Assembly: GCA_016169945.1 (NCBI GenBank)
Contig: JADLSH010000178.1
Span: 248,001-312,000 of the forward strand
From: Trachythela sp. YZ-2020
Taxonomy: Eukaryota; Cnidaria; Anthozoa; Malacalcyonacea; Clavulariidae
Direction of reading: 5' to 3'
DNA: 64,000 nt
A program made the position numbers and the translations under genes. Under the pieces are notes generated by a model. It was not told the origin of the DNA and did not search any database. It saw only the letters and a program-made list of their open reading frames with translations. This document shows, piece by piece, positions 57,936-64,000 of this stretch. The first letter of the stretch is position 1. Each line of letters starts with the position of its first letter.

Positions 57936-59372
57936 GAGGCTCCCTACAGTTTACATTAGATATCAGTGTTTTGAATTGAAAGCTCTTTGAAAGTTTATAA
58001 GCTGAGAAAACTAAAATTTTTACGTAAGTCCTTTATTCCTCGTATATCAAGCAATAATTTCAACACAATTTTTTTACTCTTGACGTTGCCATGGCGACAT
58101 GACATCATCGTTTATCTTGGCAGTTTTAGCCAAAGAAGGTACGTTGGTGTAAAAATAAGGTTGCTTAAATAATAAGGTCTGGTTAAATTTTCCATTAGAA
58201 ATTTAACGATTAATATAGAAGTCAGTTGTATAAAAATTCAATTATAAATAATGATTTTTTCAAGAGTTTATATGTAAAAATGTACCGATAATTATATAGT
58301 TGTCATTATACGTTTATAAAACAGCTTTCTAATACTGTTACATTAATTTTTGTTACCCTCGATACTTAAATTGTAAAGTGAAACTTCCAAATCATCAATA
58401 TTTATGCCTTCTGAGCTGCCTTCCTGGACTCTACTTTCTTCAAATTCACAAAATTCTGCCATACCCGTAAAATGACAATAATCCCCGAGAACCGCACATT
58501 ATATGCCAAACATGACCTGTATATGGATGCTACTTTTGGTAAATCTTAGCGTCAAAGCCAAGCTTAGCCTGCGCCGCAGACGCCCGCATTCAAGTACGTA
58601 GTGTTACGTAAAAATGTACATGTTGAATAAATGTAATTAATGCAGGAAGAACAATTCGAGACTTCCTATCATTGTATAGATGATGAATGATGTAGAGTTG
58701 TGATCAGCGCCTTCCGACTAAAACTGGCTTTAGTAGATCAAAATAGAAATACTTGATTAAGGGATAAGTTAAGAAAACTTGTAGTTTGCATTTGAGGGCT
58801 TTTACTTCGATGGATCTCTCAATTCAGGCGAGTAATTGTGTCGTATTTTTTGCGTGCTGTGTGCTAATTGTCAAGCGTTGGCTGTGCACGTGCTTTGCAC
58901 AGGCAACACAATTTAATACATTTGATGATTTATATCATAACAACCAATCATAAACAGAATTAGATATTCCACCAACTGTCCGCGGAATCCGAGCGGACGG
59001 CGACATGCAGTAACAAATTACAAATCAGTTACGTCTATGTTTCGTAGGCTAAGCCACGCTCAATGTGTTCGAAATGAAAGTTATTCAATAATTTTATATA
59101 AATTATCTTGTTATGGAATTACCACCGGCAAAGGTTTCCGGAGATATTACTACAGCCATCGACCAATGCTAAATTGAATAACCTTCCTCTTTTCATGCGC
59201 GTCCTACTTGTGACGCCCGCAAAATTGAATATCTCTTAAAAAATTGACTTTGGGTAGACAAAATCAAAGGAATAGTTATACCTGTAAGCTAAACAAACTG
59301 CGATAGCGACGGCTTGGTTATGTCTAATTATACAAACCCATTTTATAATTTCTATACTCATACAACTAATTA
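57936..59372. other. insertion of unknown extent; no gene
   Basis: Begins with a TTAA-element-like terminus and interrupts the duplicated block, which resumes near 59700. No matching right end was found and no convincing reading frame exists. Confidence 0.4.
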
Positions 59373-59660
59373 AAAAACTGTTGTCCTTTGCACTCCTTAA
59401 ACTTTAAAACTTAAACCTTAATCTCTAAGCGCGAAAAGCACAATGAGAACGCAAGTTTTAAGTTTAAAAATTCAGTAATGCGGGCACTTGTGAGTGACAT
59501 ATCCTTATAGCGAGATATTAATCATGCCACTCACCAATGCCGGCCGCCATATGGAATATCTAAACTTGAAACTTTCGTTTCCATTAATTTAGCTTTTCGC
59601 GCTTACATTTTACGGTTTAAGGTTTTAGAGTGTAAGGTTTGCACAGGACAACTTTTTTTG
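59373..59660. mobile_element. foldback MITE
   Basis: Ends GTTGTCCTTTGCACTCCTTA and the inverse of GTTGTCCTGTGCAAACCTTA; about 60-bp inverted arms that include AAGCGCGAAAAGC on both sides. Confidence 0.75.
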
Positions 59661-59699
59661 AATAGCTGCACACTAATTTAAATACAGTTATGAGTTATC

Positions 59700-60420
59700 T
59701 TATTTACTCTTTGCAAATTTCTTTTTTGTAGATTTCCGGCCACTGAAAAATTCCCTAATGAAGCCGTGTGGCGTAAGATAATATATGCTTGTGAAGTTTA
59801 AAATTCCTTATAGAAAAAGTACAATGTAACACAATTAGGCAAATTAACCATACCCATAGAAATAGCAATATTGATTCCTAACTAACTTATAAGTAAAAGA
59901 ATATAACTGCTATATAAATTATTGATTTTATTAATAACTAATATATACTAATTTTATGGAGCTAAGACTCCACGCTATCTAAACTAAATTGATTACACTA
60001 GTATTTTAACCTGATATTACAAATCTCACACGTCCGATCGTTCGATATAATTTCGCAGATTGCCTGTAAAAACACACAAATACGCAAATTCCTGAGACAA
60101 GAATCACATGATTCTTGATAATTTAGCCACCATGCAGCTGTGTCGTAAATAACGTCAGTAGCAGGTAGTACAAAAAAAGCAGCGGCTTTGAGGACACCTG
60201 AGAAATATACGGGAGACGCAAATGATAATTATAGTTAAGATCCTAATACATACGAGAATACATACCAACACATCTCGTTCCATTGAAAATGAACCCTTCC
60301 TTACATACACCTGTAAGAACCTATGGTGTTATTGCATGAGCGACTACCACGAGAACCACATGGGAACGATAAGCATTCATCGATATCTAAACAAACCATT
60401 CAAAGAAAAATTATAGAGTT
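59700..60420 (-). repeat. segmental duplication copy B (EGF exon block)
   Basis: Partner of 46700-47560; see that entry. Contains the damaged EGF exon 60266-60386. Confidence 0.75.
60266..60386 (-). pseudogene. EGF-like exon with a frameshift
   Basis: Splice sites (GTTTGTTTAG acceptor, GTATGT donor) and coding start [20 protein letters not shown] are intact, then NTIGSYRCM, but two bases are missing near 60303 relative to the paralogous exon at 47362-47475, so the frame meets a stop. The end (EGFIFNGTRCV) is readable in the shifted frame. It is either a dead duplicate or skipped in splicing. Confidence 0.7.
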
Positions 60421-60519
60421 TTGTGAGAATATTAAAGGCAATTCGGGTGTCAATCTGGTTTAGGCAGGGGCGTACATATCGACTTTGACTGGTGGGGAGG
60501 GGAGGGCGGTGTAAAATCT

Positions 60520-61985
60520 CAAAATTAGATCGACCAATTTGGATTTAGGAAAGGTTATTCAACTGAGCAAGCTATACTTGAACTTTCTGATAACCTAAAA
60601 AGGAGCATCGACGAGGGTAAATTTATCTGCAGTATCTTTCTTGATCTATCGAAAGCCTTCGATACTGTCAATCATCAAATTCTACTTAAGAAACTATATA
60701 GATATGGCATTCGTGGTATTCCATTACTCTGGTTTACTAGTTATTTAGAAAATAGAATACAATATGTCGAGGTTGATAGTGTTGCGTCTAATCCTCTTAC
60801 TATTCAATGTGGAGTGCCACAAGGATCTACTCTTGGGCCACTCCTTTTCTTATTATATGTTAATGATATGCCTAATTGTCTTAAGAAAGCTAGTAGTAGA
60901 ATATTTGCTGATGACACAACATTGTTTTACTCTTCATTTAATCTTCAAGAGCTATAACAAACAATAAATGAAGAATTTCAAAGTCTTCTTAACTATTGTG
61001 CAGCCAACAAGCTCTCTGTAAATTTCAAGAAAACTCATTATATGCTCATTTCATCATCCCGTAAAACAGCGAAAGTAAAATTAAAAATTCCTAATATTCA
61101 AGAAAAAAACCACATTAAATACTTGGGAGTTTATATTGATAAAAACCTTAATTGGTCCACCCAAATCCAACATATAAATAACAAGCTGGCAAAAAACCTT
61201 GGAATATTTTATAAACTACGATACTTTCTGTCCCTGAATATGTTAACTCAGTTATACTATTCACTATTTTATCCTTATTTACACTACGGTGTTATGAGCT
61301 GGGGAAATACGTTTAAAAGTAGGTTAACTAAAATTAAAACCAAACAAAATAAATGCCTACGTTGTATATTTTTTGCTAAAACTAAGGAAAATTGCATCCC
61401 CTACTATAATCTGTTAGGTACCCTTACCCTTGACAATATATTTAAATTTAAACTATCACTATTTGCACATAAAATGACTCATAACCAAACCGATATTCCC
61501 GAAATCTTCAACGATTACTTTGTAAAAGCATCTGATGTCCATACGTACTGTACCAGGTATGCAACAAACCTAAACTTCTATAGACCAGCAGTGAGAACTA
61601 TAAGCTACTGTAAGAATACTTCAAAATATGCTATTTCCAAGATATATGAGGAGATTCCTGCTGATATGAAAAGTCTGGAATATAAACAATTTAAAAGACA
61701 ATATAAAATACTTCTTTTACACTCAAAATATTAATTAGATTTTGGTAATCACAAAAATATTACAAAAAGCACTAACTAAGCACACGCTATGACACAAATC
61801 AAACTTGTAAAATTATTTAAAGGCGGTGGCTAGCTCGAAAGCTTTGCTCCTCTAGCCGCCGCACACTTCCTATATAAACTATCTACTCTATATATTATTA
61901 ACGCGAACTTGTATCTGTAATTAACTATCAATTGTAATTCCTATTTTGTAAAAATGAATTGTAATAAAATGAACTTGAACTTGAC
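60520..61985 (+). mobile_element. 5'-truncated LINE, relatively young
   Basis: Starts inside the RT domain and ends with a short TGAACT/TTGAACTTGA tail near 61970-61985. Nearly intact coding region, suggesting recent insertion. A G-rich CAGGGGCGTACAT stretch (60464-60515) precedes the junction. Confidence 0.88.
60532..61734 (+). pseudogene. LINE reverse transcriptase with one in-frame stop
   Basis: One continuous frame of about 400 codons broken only by TAA at 60955-60957. RT blocks: DQFGFRKGYSTEQAILEL, FLDLSKAFDTVNHQILLKK (first catalytic Asp), CGVPQGSTLGPLLFLLYVND, then IFADDTTLF (FADD in place of YADD), HIKYLGVYIDKNLNWSTQI and the C-terminal tail with YYNLLGTLTLDNIFKFKLSL. CR1/L2-type organisation. 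The endonuclease is missing through truncation. Confidence 0.92.
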
Positions 61986-62552
61986 CCATGAAGTCAGACC
62001 GACTCTTAACCCTTTAGCTAGGTACAGTGTATAGTGGCGATTTCAGCCCCCAAAGATTTGATAGAGCCCTTATATTTTTGTCAGCAGTCATACACTATAG
62101 AATAACGCTCAGAAGGCACCTGCCTAAATTTCCTTTTCAATTCCATGTTTGAGGGAATTTGGTCGTATATTTGGATAGTTTTGGTGTGTTTTTCGCCGAG
62201 TTTTGCGGAATAAATTTGCAACGTGGCCGTAGAAAATTTTTGGACATTATTAATTAACATACTCGCAAGCATTTTGGGACAGAACACGAGGCACGTTGTA
62301 CGCAGGATATAGAAGTTTGTAAGTTATGTAAATTGTGTAGAATATTTTATCATTATATTAATTAAAGTTTATACAAACAACTTTCCAGCCAGAGTGAATT
62401 TAGAAAGAATAGTAAATGGTCCTTCGAGAGCCGGATCGGAAAGAGGAAACTTAATAATATAAACCGCGAAATTCACAGCGAGAAGTCCACCGTTTGTACT
62501 GGCAACCGGAATCAAATAATTGATAATTTGGTGAAATTTTTCGAGTATTACA
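61986..62552 (+). other. probable 5' LTR/leader of the BEL element
   Basis: Non-coding 570 bp between the LINE tail and the first gag codon. Placement suggests LTR plus leader, and TTGGTGAAAT at 62526 could be part of the primer-binding site, but the LTR ends cannot be fixed because the 3' LTR lies outside the window. Confidence 0.35.
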
Positions 62553-64000
62553 ATGACAGAAACCTTGGAGAGAGATAAGAGATCAAGAACAGCCCACAAA
62601 ACACATGTACGACGAATAATAAACGAAGCAAAAGAGTTATTGACGATATATGATGAAGCGAAACCTGAGCACCGGCAGAAATTGAAGCATTACAAGTCTA
62701 CGCTAGAGCGAAAGACAAACGTGATAAACGAACTAGATTTTAAACGGGGTTAAAGACGACGAGATCGAAGCAGAAATCGGAGAAACGTCGGAGTTTATGG
62801 ACGCAATAAATTTGACTTTAATAGCTCTCGATGAAGCAAAAATATATACGAGAAACGAAGGCGGAAATGTAGGAAATCCAACTCAACATGAGAGTTCACC
62901 GCCCTTAGGAGAGGAAATTCACAACACGTCGGGTATTTCAGTCGGTAGCAAGGTAAGAGCTAGACTTCCTAAGTTACAACTGTCCACTTTTGATGGAAAT
63001 TTTACTGAATGGCAGTCCTTTTGGGACAATTTTGACTTGAATGAAATTGACAAGTTTTCATATTTGAGGGCGTCGTTACGTGGGTCAGCGGCATCCGCCA
63101 TTAAGGGGTTTCCCCTGACAGGTGCAATTATCCTGGCGCGGTTAAACTATTGAGAGAAAGATATGGATATTCCCAGAAAATTATTAGTACTCATATGAAT
63201 TTGTTGATAAATTTACCAGCAGTTTCAAATGGGAAATATCTCAAGGCTGTTAGACAATTGAGCGATGACATTGAGGCCCATCTGAGGGCACTAGAACCCC
63301 TGGGGTGCAAACCAGAACAATATGGAGAACTGTTTTTACCCTTGTCATTAAACAAAATTCCAAAGGATATTAGATTAGATATTTGCGGTAAAGTACCTGA
63401 AAGTTCATGGAACTTTAAGGAAGAATTAGCAAACCGATAACGATGTGAAATAGTAGCTGCAACTACGACCCCTCAGGAAGAACACAAAAAGGTAAATCGT
63501 GGAAAATATTTTACAAATATTTTACAACGTCAGCATTTGTTGTTGGAGGAAACAAAGACCCAGTTTGTATTTACTGTGCTCAACCACATTCATCGATTAA
63601 CTGTACAATAGTAACCAATGTTAGTAAGCGGAAAGAGATCCTTAAACGAAGTGGTCGTTGTTATGTCTGTACCATGAGGAATCACATCAGTAAAACATGT
63701 CAATCAAGAACACGTTGTAGCAACTGTCACGGGCGACATCACTCAAGTATTTGTCAAGCCAGAGAAACACCTAGACAACAGATGTACAATGTTGAATCAC
63801 AAACTCCAGACAGCATGAAACAAAATAGAACAGAAAATGCCAAAGAGAGAGACACAAGAAATGAAAACAAAAGGGTACCTGAAGGATCAACAACATATAT
63901 ATACACATCGTAAAAGAACGGCAAGAATCATCCTAGATGGAGCGAGTCAACGATCTTACATCACAGAGAGAGTTAGAAAAGAAATGAATTTGGTAACGTC
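62553..64000 (+). pseudogene. BEL/Pao retrotransposon gag and protease start, frameshifted, runs off window
   Basis: Starts MTETLERDKRSRTAHKTHVR. Later pieces: LPKLQLSTFDGNFTEWQSFW (62970-63030), SYLRASLRGSAASAIKGFPL, LRERYGYSQKIISTHM (frame change near 63140), a PESSWNFKEELANR end at 63440, Cys/His knuckles CIYCAQPHSSINC, CYVCTMRNHISKTC and CSNCHGRHHSSIC (63570-63760), and the aspartic protease opening IILDGASQRSYITERVRKEM in the last 80 bases. This is the BEL/Pao gag-protease order. Stops and frame changes near 62750, 63040, 63140, 63440, 63600 and 63910 show it is inactive. Here the protease motif is DGAS rather than the usual DSG. Confidence 0.8.

Overview
Eukaryotic (metazoan) genomic DNA, AT-rich, with GT-AG introns, phase-1 EGF and SRCR exons and a very high load of diverse mobile elements. 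I infer a cnidarian or similar marine invertebrate from the mix of element families (P-like and BED/hAT transposases, Polintons, gypsy and BEL elements, CR1/L2-like LINEs, hammerhead satellites). This is from family knowledge, not a search. No rRNA, tRNA or CRISPR was seen.

Layout. 0.9-4.5 kb: 320-bp satellite organised as a 4-monomer (1,280 bp) higher-order repeat. 5.5-9.5 kb: a 25-bp repeat cluster, a 5'-truncated LINE, a long CT tract and a second LINE tail. 9.9-12.9 kb: nested TTAA-flanked non-autonomous elements with a foldback. 13.0-24.8 kb: the most interesting object, an 11.8-kb unit with 66/70-bp terminal inverted repeats. It holds two convergent, intron-containing genes: a Pif1-type helicase on + and a P-element-superfamily transposase on -. 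Each start codon lies about 126-129 bp inside a shared ~40-bp subterminal inverted repeat. The transposase keeps its presumed D-D-E residues; the pair carries three lesions (two in-frame stops and a one-base insertion).

26.2-33.8 kb: a Polinton-like element with 6-bp target duplication CATATA and ~870-bp terminal repeats, itself interrupted by a hAT-like transposon, a foldback and a hAT MITE. A 1.7-kb relative (target duplication ATCACT) lies at 52.5-54.1 kb inside a gypsy gag remnant. Both keep only a packaging-ATPase region and an ORF overlapping it by exactly 100 nt.

34-60 kb, minus strand: exons of what may be one host gene (EGF-like exons at 60.3, 56.9 and 47.4 kb, terminal SRCR exon at 34.1 kb), all in compatible phase 1. 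One EGF exon and its introns appear duplicated. The introns hold a four-copy tandem repeat (40.7-41.7 kb) in which every unit has a hammerhead ribozyme core, a 41.8-42.0 kb palindrome with another hammerhead-like core, a hAT deletion derivative, gypsy pol/gag fragments, three minus-strand LINE remnants and several MITEs. 60.5-64 kb: a nearly intact LINE reverse transcriptase with one stop, then the gag/protease start of a BEL/Pao retrotransposon that runs off the window.
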